A stretch of 64,000 nt of DNA from CAZYBU01 sp964645775. GTDB lineage: Bacteria; Spirochaetota; UBA4802; UBA5550. A model generated the notes under the pieces. The model ran no database searches, was not told where the DNA came from, and was given only the letters and a program-made list of their open reading frames with translations. Position 1 is the first letter of the stretch, and each line of letters begins with the position of its first letter. The position numbers were made by a program, and so were the translations under genes. Location: NCBI GenBank assembly GCA_964645775.1, contig CAZYBU010000001.1, positions 62,001 to 126,000 of the forward strand, written 5' to 3'. Shown one piece after another: positions 18,381 to 27,929 of the stretch.

Positions 18381-19517
18381 TTAACGGATAACCCGAACAC
18401 TCTTGATCTGACTTTCAGGAACTTTGATTGTTCCGTTGGTGGTCAGAACAGAATAGGTTCTTCCACGGTTTATGATGGCTCCCCGGACAACGCGTCCATT
18501 ATAAAGGGAAATCTCATCGATTCGCTGGAAGACCTGCTTGATCTCCTTCTCTGTCCGGTTCTCCTTCTGGATGAGCTTCTGTACATCTTCTTTCTTTTCC
18601 TCAGCCTTTATGGTGTTGTCGATCTTTTTCTCTTTCTCAACAACCGGCTTCTGGATTTCCACAAGCTCTTCCTTTGTCTTCTTTTCAGGCTCGGGAACCA
18701 CGGCTACGATGGAAACCTTCTCGATCGTAAGCTCTTCGGATTTGGCCATTTCCCGTATCTTGATCTCAGATTTCTCTTCTTCGGGAACTTCCTTGCCTTC
18801 TTCCTTAAGCTTTTCTGTCTTTTTGATCTGCTCTTCAGCATTTACGACATCCTCTTCTGATACCTCGGCTGCCTTGCCCTTTTCGAGGATGATTTCTTCA
18901 CCGATAAACTCATCGGCTGCGGGATCGATAGCCATATCGTCTGCAAGTTTGTCAGCAGAAACCGCGTCCGCAGGCTGTTCCTTTCTCATACGGACGGCGA
19001 CCTTGCCTTCCTTGACAGCAACCGTGGAGTTGCCGTTCTCTACCGATGCCATGAACTCCGTGCCGCGCACAGAAGCGACCGCCGTCGGTGTTTTGACATC
19101 GAAAGACTTCCCCTTTGCGAGCTTGTTCATCTTGGTAAGGACTTTTCCATCTTTGGCATAGATGGCCCCATTGTCTTTGCCGAAAAGGGCCTGAACTTCC
19201 ACCAGGGAGTTAGCCAGAATCTTGACAACCGCCATGTCAGATATCTGGATAGTCACCTGGGAATTGGCTCCGGTGCGTATAACGTCACCTTTGGTTACCT
19301 TATCAGTGATGGACAGTGGAGAAAAATCCTGATCGGGACGTTGAACCTGCACATCACCTATTTGAAAGGTTATGACCCCTTTAAGGTGTTCGACTGCTTC
19401 ACCGGCTGAATCTGCTGTGGTTTTACCGCTGTCGGAACAGCCGGACACAAGCAGCGTAAAGACAGCCAGTGTTACGGCCGCATGTGAAAAAATAGCTTTT
19501 AGTTTTAATCGTATCAT
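18381..19517 (-). CDS. FecR-domain lipoprotein with Glu/Lys-rich tail
   Basis: 378 residues. The lipoprotein signal ends VFTLLVSGC with lipidated Cys27. A FecR domain follows at about residues 45-175 (VQVQRPDQDFSPLSITDKVT; GDVIRTGANSQVTIQISD; TPTAVASVRGTEF, the conserved AVRGTEF-like motif). Residues of about 195-330 are dominated by Glu and Lys and look like an extended or coiled segment. The final 45 residues (ISLYNGRVVRGAIINRGRTY) form a small folded unit with a beta-barrel-like pattern. FecR domains in lipoproteins without a sigma-factor partner occur in spirochaetes; no anti-sigma role is indicated here because no ECF sigma gene is adjacent. GGAG lies before the ATG. Confidence 0.82.
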   Translation of the reverse strand: MIRLKLKAIFSHAAVTLAVFTLLVSGCSDSGKTTADSAGEAVEHLKGVITFQIGDVQVQRPDQDFSPLSITDKVTKGDVIRTGANSQVTIQISDMAVVKILANSLVEVQALFGKDNGAIYAKDGKVLTKMNKLAKGKSFDVKTPTAVASVRGTEFMASVENGNSTVAVKEGKVAVRMRKEQPADAVSADKLADDMAIDPAADEFIGEEIILEKGKAAEVSEEDVVNAEEQIKKTEKLKEEGKEVPEEEKSEIKIREMAKSEELTIEKVSIVAVVPEPEKKTKEELVEIQKPVVEKEKKIDNTIKAEEKKEDVQKLIQKENRTEKEIKQVFQRIDEISLYNGRVVRGAIINRGRTYSVLTTNGTIKVPESQIKSVRVIR

Positions 19518-19580
19518 AGGACAACTCCTCTCCTGACCCGGATAATAACGGGTGTAATACTGATGATTCTTATTGTATAT

Positions 19581-19586
19581 AGTATA
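19581..19586 (-). promoter_or_regulatory. Possible -10 element (TATACT) of the FecR-domain gene
   Basis: TATACT on the minus strand, 64 bases before the FecR gene start. The -35 region at 17 bases is not convincing, so this is a partial promoter assignment only. Confidence 0.35.
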
Positions 19587-19622
19587 CCTGAGATTGCGTT
19601 AAAAGGGATAAATAAAAAATTT

Positions 19623-20462
19623 TTAGGATTTTTTTTGTGTTCTTAGACGCTTTATAAGAGAGGTGTCCAGGCGCAGTATTTTTGAAAGCTCCTCCTGCAT
19701 TCGGTTGCATTCAGGAGCTGATTTTCGAAAGATCTCTTCATATCTGTGGAATTCGAGCATTCGGATGTCTGAAAGTTCCGGTTTGCAATAGATATCGATG
19801 GAAGAATGGTCCATCATGTTCCTGATAATGCTGGATTGCATAATCTGAAAGGTGTTAAAGAGGCTCTCGAACATGTTAGGGAGAAGATTATCCTTTTCCG
19901 GCGGGGTCATCTTGCCGGAAACATCAATGGCGATCAGGATGTCACACCTGTCCCGGATTATCTTCCAGGGAACGGGATTTACGGCGCCCCCATCGATCAG
20001 GACCCGGTCGTTCATGATTACCGGTTCCATGAGTGCCGGCAGGGTAACGCTGGCGCGAACTGCACGCACAATATCGCCCCGGGAGAGGACAACCTCTTCC
20101 CTTTTCCAGAAATCCGTTGCCATGACAAGGAGGGGTATCTGAAGCTTTTCAAAACTTTTTACCGGGAGATAGCGATGCATGAAATCCTCAAAGCCCTTTC
20201 CCCTCATCAACGCCTTGGAACTGAGGGGCCTCAGGTCCATGTAACTCCGAAGTTCCCGAAGGCGGATAAGCCTGAGTTTTTCCCGGATTTCCCGGGCCGG
20301 GATTCCGGCCGCGTAGAAGCTGCCGATGACGGCCCCCATACTGGTGCCGGTAATGACGTCAGGACGGACATCCATGGAATCAAGGGTTTCGAGAAAAGCT
20401 ATATGAGCCAGGCCCCGGGCTCCTCCTCCACCCAGAGCAATTCCGATTCGTTGATGTTTCAT
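19623..20462 (-). CDS. Patatin-like phospholipase (RssA-type)
   Basis: 279 residues. The oxyanion-hole motif GGGGARGLAHI is at residues 11-21, the nucleophile elbow GTSMG near residues 40-44, and the DGG motif of the Ser-Asp dyad in VLIDGGAVNPVP near residues 158-169. All patatin catalytic residues are present. There is no signal peptide, so it is a cytoplasmic or membrane-peripheral lipid acyl hydrolase, with substrate unknown. It lies downstream of no close gene and is divergent from the secreted protein at 20555. A good Shine-Dalgarno is not visible before ATG 20462. Confidence 0.9.
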   Translation of the reverse strand: MKHQRIGIALGGGGARGLAHIAFLETLDSMDVRPDVITGTSMGAVIGSFYAAGIPAREIREKLRLIRLRELRSYMDLRPLSSKALMRGKGFEDFMHRYLPVKSFEKLQIPLLVMATDFWKREEVVLSRGDIVRAVRASVTLPALMEPVIMNDRVLIDGGAVNPVPWKIIRDRCDILIAIDVSGKMTPPEKDNLLPNMFESLFNTFQIMQSSIIRNMMDHSSIDIYCKPELSDIRMLEFHRYEEIFRKSAPECNRMQEELSKILRLDTSLIKRLRTQKKS

Positions 20463-20554
20463 GGAGTCAGTCTACAGGGGAAGGGAATAAAAAAAAGAAA
20501 AAAACGATGATACATGATGTGACGATATGATATAGTGATATCAGGAGGCAAGGC

Positions 20555-22165
20555 ATGAATCGACTTCTGGTTGTTTTTGTGTTTATAATGATGGCCCTGC
20601 CAATCGAAGGGGCGGATACTGGTTTGCTTCCTTACAAGATCGAGGCTCCAAGAGACACCTTCAGCAGGGATCTGAGCATGACGTACGCCAGGTATGTCCA
20701 TCTGGCAGCCCGTATCATAAAAGGGATAGAGATGGTATCTCCCCTGGACATGGCCCATTCACTGAAACGGATCGGCAAAGATCCCCAGCAGTCCATAACA
20801 GCCGGTGACCTCTCCCTTATGGGAAAGAATACGGGCATTGATTATATCATTCTCGGAACCCTGAAATATACCGGCAAGAGATACGTGGTAAAATCTCTTC
20901 GGTATTCACTCAGGGACCGCCAGGTGATCGACAGATTTGAGCTGGAATCTGAGGAATTGATCGACCTGGCCAACCGAGAGGTAAAACGGGTCTTTCTGAA
21001 CCTTTCTGACCGGACATTTGAGGGCAATGGAGCAAAGAGCGATACGGTTTTTCTTCTTGAAGCCACAAATTCTATTCGTCCGGTATGGGAAACCCTTCAA
21101 CAGGGAATCACCGGATATGCCGGCAGGCTTACGCGCGATGGAGTTTCATTCAGAATATATTGCGTTCCCCTCTCTTCCAGATGGAGCTCCACGCGTACCG
21201 TTCTTGCAGAAGAAAGTCCCGTTGAAATACGGAAATGGTTTGAGGGAATTGTTCCGGCAGGGAACCTTTCCACGGAGATCGTCGATTCCGGACTGAAGTA
21301 CGCTACAGGATCTCTTCGTCTACGTCGGGACTCTGAAAAACAGTATATCATGGTAATGGATAATTCACCTTCTCAGTTGACCTATTCTCACTTCAGTTCC
21401 CGCATACGGAGGGAAGGGGCAGAGCTTGATCTTATCTATCTCAAGGGAAAGGCCGGTAGCGGACCCCTTGACCGTCTGGCCCTCTCCACGGGAGGTTCCG
21501 TCCGTTATGCCACCTGGCACCAGGTTGCCTATGATATCCAGGGCCGACCCCGTCACCTTTATCTCCAGGAGGGAAGATTATTTGAAACCCCTGAAAAATA
21601 TCCCGCCTGGAAGAAGGGACTGCTGAAAGGGGAGGGCCGGTACAGGCCGGCACGTTCCGGACTTGAGGAGGTCGATCTCACGGGAAAAGAGAGAATCAGG
21701 CCCGGGGAGATATCCTCCCTGTATCAGAGGGTGACAGGGGTCCGGTTTCTTCGTTCAGAAGCGCCGGAAAGCAATATTGATCAAATCATCTCATCCTACC
21801 GGACAAAAAGTTCAAGGGTACAGGCGAATGGCAGGGTCCTTCTCTCTGACGGAGAGGTCTCTATCTGGCATGTCTGTCGCAGCCGTAAGGAGTGGGATTT
21901 CTTTTCCCGGAGGAATGACTCTTTTTACGTACCGGCCCGGGTCGTGGCCCGTAAGGGTGAATCATACGGGTTTATCCTCAGGCCTCTTCTGATCTCTCTC
22001 CGCTCCACGGAGGTCCCTGAAGACCTGAATCCATCTCTCTCTGAGGTTTCGAAAAATCTTTCGTATCATATAACCCATGGTATCGGAAAGCCTCCCCACT
22101 GGGTCTTTCGCCTGAAGGTTGTCCGCAGGGAAGAAGGTTCCGTGGAAGATATTCGAAATTTTTAA
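20555..22165 (+). CDS. Secreted protein of unknown function, possible CsgG/FlgO-like N-domain and VWA-like middle
   Basis: 536 residues with a Sec signal (MNRLLVVFVFIMMALPIEGA). Residues of about 35-150 resemble the sensor-like fold of CsgG/FlgO or GNA1162-type envelope proteins, with a motif of the kind NTGIDYIILGTLKYTGKRYV followed by a SLRD... strand. Residues of about 165-320 start with a hydrophobic strand and acidic turn (DTVFLLEATNSIRPVWETLQ), have KQYIMVMDNSPSQ as another, and end in LALSTGGSVRYA, a layout seen in von Willebrand A domains. The MIDAS DxSxS is not intact. Both domain calls are pattern-based and weak. AGGAGG lies six bases before the ATG, so it is well translated. Its gene stands alone between patatin and the TetR promoter. 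Confidence 0.5.
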   Translation: MNRLLVVFVFIMMALPIEGADTGLLPYKIEAPRDTFSRDLSMTYARYVHLAARIIKGIEMVSPLDMAHSLKRIGKDPQQSITAGDLSLMGKNTGIDYIILGTLKYTGKRYVVKSLRYSLRDRQVIDRFELESEELIDLANREVKRVFLNLSDRTFEGNGAKSDTVFLLEATNSIRPVWETLQQGITGYAGRLTRDGVSFRIYCVPLSSRWSSTRTVLAEESPVEIRKWFEGIVPAGNLSTEIVDSGLKYATGSLRLRRDSEKQYIMVMDNSPSQLTYSHFSSRIRREGAELDLIYLKGKAGSGPLDRLALSTGGSVRYATWHQVAYDIQGRPRHLYLQEGRLFETPEKYPAWKKGLLKGEGRYRPARSGLEEVDLTGKERIRPGEISSLYQRVTGVRFLRSEAPESNIDQIISSYRTKSSRVQANGRVLLSDGEVSIWHVCRSRKEWDFFSRRNDSFYVPARVVARKGESYGFILRPLLISLRSTEVPEDLNPSLSEVSKNLSYHITHGIGKPPHWVFRLKVVRREEGSVEDIRNF

Positions 22166-22175
22166 CGTTCACCCC

Positions 22176-22204
22176 TTGACAGGCGGCCAATATCTTTGTA
22201 TTAA
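22176..22204 (+). promoter_or_regulatory. Sigma-70-type promoter of the TetR-MMPL operon
   Basis: A perfect -35 TTGACA (22176-22181), a 17-base spacer and a -10 TATTAA (22199-22204). The expected start point falls next to the palindrome at 22218. Confidence 0.65.
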
Positions 22205-22217
22205 TGGTTATTATAAA

Positions 22218-22231
22218 AACGAACGTTCGTT
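22218..22231. promoter_or_regulatory. Perfect 14-bp palindrome, probable TetR operator
   Basis: AACGAACGTTCGTT is its own reverse complement. It lies just after the -10 element and 12 bases before the ATG of the TetR-family gene, the usual place for an autoregulatory operator. Binding by this regulator is inferred. Confidence 0.65.
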
Positions 22232-22243
22232 CAGGTGGATGTC

Positions 22244-22840
22244 ATGAATGCTCGCACACAAGATCGTAGAGAGAAAATCCTTGAAGCTGCCCGACTCCTC
22301 TTTTCGGAGAAGGGTTTTTCCGGCAGCAGTATGAGAAAGATCGCGGAAAAGGCAGGCGTCTCACTCGGTAATCTTTACAATCATTTCAACAGCAAGGAGG
22401 AGATATTTCACCAGCTTCTTGAACCGGCACGCATTCTCACGTCTCTTAAGGACCTGCCGGAGATACTTCAGGCCGGGTTCCCGTCTAATCTGGATCAGGT
22501 CATTCTGAAACTCAAACAGGTGGTGGATGAGAACATGGACCTCTATCGCCTGATTTTCATAGATTTTATCGAATTCAACGGTTTTAACACGAACCGTATT
22601 ATCGGGGATATTATCAAACTGGGTCGAAAGACATTTGAAGAAAAGGTTGAAAACCAGAACCTGGTGGGGCCTGTCCTCCGTCCCCTGGATTACGAATTGG
22701 GTATCAAGGGCTTTGTTGTAGCTGTCATGTCTTTTCTTGTCATAAGTAAAACCGTTCCAGCGGCCGATATCTCGAATTATTCTGATGAGGAACTCTCACA
22801 AACAATATCCGATTACTTCCTGAGAGGAATCCTGGCATGA
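22244..22840 (+). CDS. TetR/AcrR-family transcriptional regulator
   Basis: 198 residues. The N-terminal HTH is typical: RREKILEAARLLFSEKGFSG, then the recognition helix region MRKIAEKAGVSLGNLYNHFN and SKEEIFHQLL. The C-terminal ligand domain is hydrophobic and not assignable to a ligand. ATG 22244 follows AGGTGG at a good distance; a GTG at 22235 in the same frame overlaps that site and is less likely. The stop overlaps the start of the beta-barrel gene (ATGA), so the regulator is part of the five-gene envelope operon and probably represses it through the palindrome upstream, with derepression by a lipid or toxic hydrophobic compound as an inference. Confidence 0.9.
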   Translation: MNARTQDRREKILEAARLLFSEKGFSGSSMRKIAEKAGVSLGNLYNHFNSKEEIFHQLLEPARILTSLKDLPEILQAGFPSNLDQVILKLKQVVDENMDLYRLIFIDFIEFNGFNTNRIIGDIIKLGRKTFEEKVENQNLVGPVLRPLDYELGIKGFVVAVMSFLVISKTVPAADISNYSDEELSQTISDYFLRGILA

Positions 22841-24357
22841 GACAGAGGTATCCGCGTACAGGGCTCTATCCCATGAGTTTAGCCCTTATCTTAATCTGCC
22901 TGGGCGGTGTACATCTGTATTCCCAGGAGGTTATTAATATAGAAGAACCTGATACCGGTAAAGAGAAATCATCCCCGTCGATGACTATCGACGAACCGAC
23001 CCCCACCATAAGAACTGACGAGGGGAAGGATGAAAAGGTTAAGAAAAGGAGGAAATCAGACTGGAAATTCGAGATCCGGGGTTTTGTGGAGTTCGAGAAC
23101 TTCTTCAGCACGAGAAAGGAACAGGACCCGGAAGATATCTGGCGGAAACGGGAAGTGCGCAACCGGCTGGAGATGCGATACGGTACTCCGACCTTGTTCT
23201 TTTTCCTGGAGAACAACATATACGTGAACCTGCTGCAGGAGAACAGGGCCCCTTCCCGTTACTCCCAGGATTTCGAGCTGGGCCGTAATCTGAGGCTCTC
23301 CACGCCTTCAAGCGAGTTACGGTTTCGCCAGTTCTACTTCAACTATGAGTATACGTTTTTTCGCCTGCGTGTCGGCAACCAGGTACACGGCTGGGGCACG
23401 GCTGACGTCTTTAATCCCACGAACTATTTTAATCCCTACGACCTCCGGGAATTTCTGATGAAGGATGACGGGGAGCTTACTATAGGAACGCCCTCTGTCT
23501 CCTTCATGTTCATGATAGGGAAACACACCCTGGAATTGGTGGTGGCCCCGGTTCACGTCCCGGCCCTCCTTCCCGAGAGGGGAAGCTTCTGGGAGATCCA
23601 GTACTCCGAGGGTGTTTTTCCGGTGGAGGTGCGGGGGGACGGGGCCCTTCCGGTGAAACTTAAGAACATCGCCACGGGCCTCCGGTATTACGTGAACGTT
23701 GGCGGATTCGACCTGAACGCCAGCCTTTATTATGGGCCGGCTGTCGATCCCCTGGTCCGTCCGGCGGGGACCGTGGCCCGTCCCAATGAACCGGTGGCTA
23801 TTGCCGTGGAACCGACCTACAAACCGACCGTGATGATAGGTTTCGCCGGCTCGAAAAGTGTACAGAAATTCGTCTTCCAACTGGAGGCTGTCTACTCTCC
23901 CTGGAAATGGGGCGTGGTGGACCAGGATATCGATTCCGGTATACCGGAGCTACCCTTTGAAATGAAGCCGAACCATTACCTGGCCTACTCGGCCGGTGTG
24001 AACTGGTTCATGCCCCTCAGCAGCTGGATATCGAAGTATAAGGGAGAATCCATCATCACACTGGAGTGGACCCAGAGCGTTAATTTTAACCGGGCCCTGA
24101 TGAAACCTCTTATCACGGATCTCATAACCACCCGTCTCGATTTCAGTTTCGTAGAGGACCGTCTCAAGACGTCGATTACCGGTATCGTGGACGTCTCCAA
24201 CGGGAGTTTTCTTATCCAGCCGGAGGTAAGCTACAGGTTCAAATTCAATATGAAGATATGGGCATCCTACGTATTTATCATGAGTGAGCCGGAGAGTTTT
24301 CTCGGCTACTATGACCAGCATGACGTGGCCACGGTGGGGGTACGCTATGAGTATTAG
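22837..24357 (+). CDS. Outer-membrane beta-barrel protein of an MMPL transport operon
   Basis: 506 residues. A signal sequence is at the N-terminus (PMSLALILICLGGVHLYSQE), followed by a low-complexity acidic/basic linker to about residue 70. The body is a series of amphipathic strands with alternate aromatic residues, such as WKFEIRGFVEFENFF, FRFQYF-like strands, RLRVGNQVHGWGTADVFNPT and KMWASYVFIM-like ends; the last strand closes in ATVGVRYEY, an aromatic beta-signal. The VGNQVHGWGTADVFNPTNYF segment recalls DUF1302-type barrels that accompany RND/MMPL pumps in proteobacteria, but I cannot confirm the family. It overlaps TetR (4 bases) and the lipoprotein gene (11 bases). Confidence 0.7.
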   Translation: MRQRYPRTGLYPMSLALILICLGGVHLYSQEVINIEEPDTGKEKSSPSMTIDEPTPTIRTDEGKDEKVKKRRKSDWKFEIRGFVEFENFFSTRKEQDPEDIWRKREVRNRLEMRYGTPTLFFFLENNIYVNLLQENRAPSRYSQDFELGRNLRLSTPSSELRFRQFYFNYEYTFFRLRVGNQVHGWGTADVFNPTNYFNPYDLREFLMKDDGELTIGTPSVSFMFMIGKHTLELVVAPVHVPALLPERGSFWEIQYSEGVFPVEVRGDGALPVKLKNIATGLRYYVNVGGFDLNASLYYGPAVDPLVRPAGTVARPNEPVAIAVEPTYKPTVMIGFAGSKSVQKFVFQLEAVYSPWKWGVVDQDIDSGIPELPFEMKPNHYLAYSAGVNWFMPLSSWISKYKGESIITLEWTQSVNFNRALMKPLITDLITTRLDFSFVEDRLKTSITGIVDVSNGSFLIQPEVSYRFKFNMKIWASYVFIMSEPESFLGYYDQHDVATVGVRYEY

Positions 24358-25240
24358 CAGGATGGTATTCGCGCTCCTGGTTTCCATTCTTATTCTGGTC
24401 TCCTGCGAGGCGCCGCCCGACGGGGCCTATACAGTGACCGGCTCCGTGGAAATCTCCAACGCACCGGCCGGGTCGAGTGTCTTTGTCATAGCCTCGGATA
24501 CCGATAACTATCAGGACCTCATGGACGCACCCCTGGACCACATACTGGCCATGAGCATGACCGAGCCGGATGGGGACTATACCCTCGACCTGACCGATTC
24601 CTGGGCCTATGCCGGAGATGAGGTCTTCCTCTTCGCCTTCGCCTTTCCGGGGTACTCTGGGGAGATGCCGATGCCGGATATCGGGGATTACGTGGGTCTT
24701 TACCTGAAGAACGACGGAAGTGACCCGGCCTTCTCCTTGGTACTCCAGGCCGGAGAGACCGTGGCTGACACCTCCGGTGACTGGGAGTTTCAGCTCATCC
24801 GCACGGTGAGGGACTTTACCCGATACCTTGAATTCGTACTGGACCCGAATCTTCCCGGAGGGGGGGAGGTCCAGAATGGTGACCGGTTATTTATCGTTGT
24901 TGTTGAAGAGCAGGGTCTGGCGAGCGGAACACGCGAAATTTCAGATCTAAACTATGTGGCCGGCATGAAAGAGCAGCTTTATGATGATACTGCGCCTTCC
25001 ATTACCATACAGTTGCTCGATATCCTTCATGAGAACATCGTTGACCCGGAAAATATGAATGTATGCCTGTATGTGATTCATGACACAGACGGAAGCGGTA
25101 CGATCAATACCGGAGACGAAGTGGCCACATACTGGGAAACCTATCTTTTTTTTCTTAAAAGACCGAAATTCTGGACCATACAGCCGGCTGAGACCAACGT
25201 GCTGGACCAGAACGTAGAATTTATAGATCAACAAGTATAA
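24347..25240 (+). CDS. Lipoprotein with EF-hand-like loop, MMPL operon
   Basis: 297 residues from ATG 24347, which overlaps the barrel gene by 11 bases. A longer upstream frame exists but has no signal. The lipoprotein signal MSISRMVFALLVSILILVSC gives Cys20. The mature part is strongly acidic with beta-sandwich-like strands (YTVTGSVEISNAPAGSSVFV, GDYTLDLTDSWAYAGDEVFL), perhaps an Ig-like fold. Residues 246-257 (DTDGSGTINTGD) fit an EF-hand/dockerin-type calcium loop. The family is not recognised. Its place between barrel and pump suggests a periplasmic or surface accessory subunit. Confidence 0.65.
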   Translation: MSISRMVFALLVSILILVSCEAPPDGAYTVTGSVEISNAPAGSSVFVIASDTDNYQDLMDAPLDHILAMSMTEPDGDYTLDLTDSWAYAGDEVFLFAFAFPGYSGEMPMPDIGDYVGLYLKNDGSDPAFSLVLQAGETVADTSGDWEFQLIRTVRDFTRYLEFVLDPNLPGGGEVQNGDRLFIVVVEEQGLASGTREISDLNYVAGMKEQLYDDTAPSITIQLLDILHENIVDPENMNVCLYVIHDTDGSGTINTGDEVATYWETYLFFLKRPKFWTIQPAETNVLDQNVEFIDQQV

Positions 25241-25258
25241 CGGATAAAGAGAGATACT

Positions 25259-27913
25259 ATGAAACGATACCTCGATTTTGTCATACGCCATCCTCTGCCT
25301 GTCATCCTCGTCATGCTGGCCATATCCCTTGTCCTGGGTTCCGGTTTGCCGAAACTCGATTTCGATTCCTCTCTGGATGTGATGATGCCGAAGGAGGACC
25401 CTGAGTACCTGCTGAACGAGAAAGTAAAGAACACCTACGGGAACAACGGGAACTTCATCATCATGGATATCCAGACCGATAACGCCCTGGACCCGGAGTT
25501 TCTCCGGAAGGTCGACCGGCTCCACCGGGACCTGGAAGAGTACCGAATCTACAACGAGAGCCGTGAAAAGGAGAGATTGAAGGAACTGGAGAAGGTTTTA
25601 CCCACGGTATCTACCCTCCGGGAATTGAAAGAGGCTTTTCTCGATGATCCGGTCTTTATCCGTCTCCTTGAAAGAAAGTTCGCGAAGATTTCTGATGGCC
25701 GGAGTGGTCTTTCCGGCGATGAAAAGGAGGAGCTTCTTGAAGGCGCCCGCATGGCGGCTGAAACCAAGTCGAAACGGATCATCGATGAGATCATCTCACC
25801 ACTAACGGTCAGGGACCTGAAGGGGGAGAACGACATACTCAGGTCCTATCATCTTATTCCGCGGGACCTGGGGGGCAACCGGATCATACCTCACACGGAA
25901 GAGGAGATCGAAAAATTCCGAAAGAGACTGACCCATAATCCCTCCTTTGAGAACGGCATATACGTAAAGAACCCTGAGACAGGTAAGATCACCGATTTCA
26001 GCGTGGTAATCCGTATCTATGATGACGCGAAGGAGGATCCCATAGCCCTGGCTGTTCGAGAGATCGCGGAGAGCTACGGTGACATGGATATAGCCCTCCA
26101 GGGCATCCCCATCTTCTACAAGAAGATCAACGATTACATGAGGAATGATCTCATAACCTTTACGCCACTGGTACTGCTGGTGGTTGTCATCATCTTCTTT
26201 CTTAACTTCCGGTCATTGAGGGGCATGGTCCTGCCTTTTATCACGCTTTCCCTGGCCGATCTCTGGGTCCTGGGACTTATGGGTCACCTGGGCTATAAGC
26301 TGAGCGTCATAGGGGTTGCCCTGCCGCCCCTCATGATAGCCGTGGGAAGTTCTTATTCCATTCACATATTAAACCAGTATTACATAGATATCGATGAGAT
26401 GAAGAAGAAGGACCACCGCTCCGCTCTTCTCTCCATCATGCTTCATATATCCACTACGGTCCTTCTGGCAGGATTGACTACGTTTATCGGGTTTTTCATG
26501 CTCATCACCAACCAGGTGGCGGCCATCAAGATATGGGGTGTATTCTCCGCCGTGGGTATCTTGTTTGCGGTTTTTATATCGATCTCCCTTCTTCCGGCCG
26601 GGCTTTCTCTTCTTAAAAGCGCGGGCCATGAAAAGAAGAAAGGCACAACACTTTCGACTGTGAAGCTGGTCAGGTTTCTTACGGATGGTCTTGACCGGCT
26701 TATAACGGGTCATTACAGGAAGGTCCTCATAGCGACAGTAATAATCGTGGTTCTCGCCCTGGCCGGGGCCTTCCAGATGACCGTTGAGACCTCCCTCTTT
26801 TCATACTTTAAGGACGATGACCCTATCCTGACTGATTCCCGGGAGATCGGCCGCAAATTTGGCGGGGCCTACGGGTTGAACATCCTGATCAGTACAAACG
26901 AAAAGAACGGAGTTAAGGACCCCGAGTTTCTGAAATTCGTGGAGGATTTCAGGGAATGGCTTGTCGCGGAAGAGAACATAGACCTGAATATCGGCCGGAC
27001 GGACGCCCTGACTGATTTTATCAAGACAATGAACATGGCCATGCACAATGATAAGGAGGAATACTACCGTGTCCCGGAGAAGAAGATCGACGTCCAGAGT
27101 TACATCGACATCTATTCCGGTGAGGATGAGAACGATGACGGCCGAATCGATGATTTTGAATCTTACGTGAACCGTCATTTTGAGACAGCCAATATCTTTG
27201 CCCGAATGTGGGAGAAAGAAGGGGAGCTTCTCGGTTCAAAAAAACTGGCCTATACCGTTAATCGGATCGAAGCGCATCTTGATAAAACCCTGCCCGAGTC
27301 CTGGAGCTACCGGATAAGCGGTGAACCGAAAATCATCGTGGCTCTGGCCCATCATGTGGTGGTAGGTCAGATGATGAGTCTCATCTTCAGTCTTATTGTC
27401 GTTGTCCTGGTTGTCTTTCTTCTTTTCCAGAGGATAACCGTCTCTTTCCTGGCCATGATACCTATATGTTTTGCCGTACTCTTTAATTTCGGAGTCATGG
27501 GATGGTTCGGCCTTCGTCTGGACGTGGCCACGGCCATTATCGCCTCCATTACCATAGGTATCGGTATCGATGACACGGTCCATTTTCTGAACAGTTACCG
27601 GAAATTTCAGGTCCGGGGGCTTTCCATGGACAGGTCCATCTCCGAAACCCTGAAGGTCTCAGGTAGGGCCATTATCTACACCTCCCTGGCTTTGATTTTC
27701 GGTTTCCTGGTCTTTGTTTTTTCAAATTTCAAACCGATTATCTACTTCGGCATGCTCGTAGCCATCACCATGGTGGCAACAACAATCGGGGCACTTCTCA
27801 TACTGCCCTCCATGATAAAGCTTACCGGTGTCCGCATTCCCTCGAAGTTCAGGGAGGATGGGATCTGGAGATATATAAGCCTGAACAGGCTCTTTAACCT
27901 TGATGAGATGTAA
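25259..27913 (+). CDS. RND/MMPL-family exporter
   Basis: 884 residues. The RND layout is visible: one membrane helix at about residues 12-30, a large periplasmic domain to about 295, five or six helices to about 465, a second starting helix near 490, a second periplasmic domain to about 705, then the last set of helices to about 870. Signature segments include FDSSLDVMMPKEDPEYL, LPPLMIAVGSSYSIHILNQY and IIASITIGIGIDDTVHFLNS. These pumps export lipids or hydrophobic compounds with proton-motive force (MmpL, HpnN-like). The second periplasmic domain holds a perfect EF-hand loop at residues 623-634 (DENDDGRIDDFE). The LolA-like gene starts 16 bases after its stop. Confidence 0.88.
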   Translation: MKRYLDFVIRHPLPVILVMLAISLVLGSGLPKLDFDSSLDVMMPKEDPEYLLNEKVKNTYGNNGNFIIMDIQTDNALDPEFLRKVDRLHRDLEEYRIYNESREKERLKELEKVLPTVSTLRELKEAFLDDPVFIRLLERKFAKISDGRSGLSGDEKEELLEGARMAAETKSKRIIDEIISPLTVRDLKGENDILRSYHLIPRDLGGNRIIPHTEEEIEKFRKRLTHNPSFENGIYVKNPETGKITDFSVVIRIYDDAKEDPIALAVREIAESYGDMDIALQGIPIFYKKINDYMRNDLITFTPLVLLVVVIIFFLNFRSLRGMVLPFITLSLADLWVLGLMGHLGYKLSVIGVALPPLMIAVGSSYSIHILNQYYIDIDEMKKKDHRSALLSIMLHISTTVLLAGLTTFIGFFMLITNQVAAIKIWGVFSAVGILFAVFISISLLPAGLSLLKSAGHEKKKGTTLSTVKLVRFLTDGLDRLITGHYRKVLIATVIIVVLALAGAFQMTVETSLFSYFKDDDPILTDSREIGRKFGGAYGLNILISTNEKNGVKDPEFLKFVEDFREWLVAEENIDLNIGRTDALTDFIKTMNMAMHNDKEEYYRVPEKKIDVQSYIDIYSGEDENDDGRIDDFESYVNRHFETANIFARMWEKEGELLGSKKLAYTVNRIEAHLDKTLPESWSYRISGEPKIIVALAHHVVVGQMMSLIFSLIVVVLVVFLLFQRITVSFLAMIPICFAVLFNFGVMGWFGLRLDVATAIIASITIGIGIDDTVHFLNSYRKFQVRGLSMDRSISETLKVSGRAIIYTSLALIFGFLVFVFSNFKPIIYFGMLVAITMVATTIGALLILPSMIKLTGVRIPSKFREDGIWRYISLNRLFNLDEM

Positions 27914-27929
27914 TAAAAGGAGAGGTACA

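Noticed and set aside
18381..19517. Anti-sigma regulator role for the FecR-domain protein
   Set aside because: It is a lipoprotein with no ECF sigma or TonB receptor gene nearby, so the iron-uptake FecR role does not fit.
19806..20510. 234-codon plus-strand open frame
   Set aside because: Antisense to the patatin gene with intact catalytic motifs.
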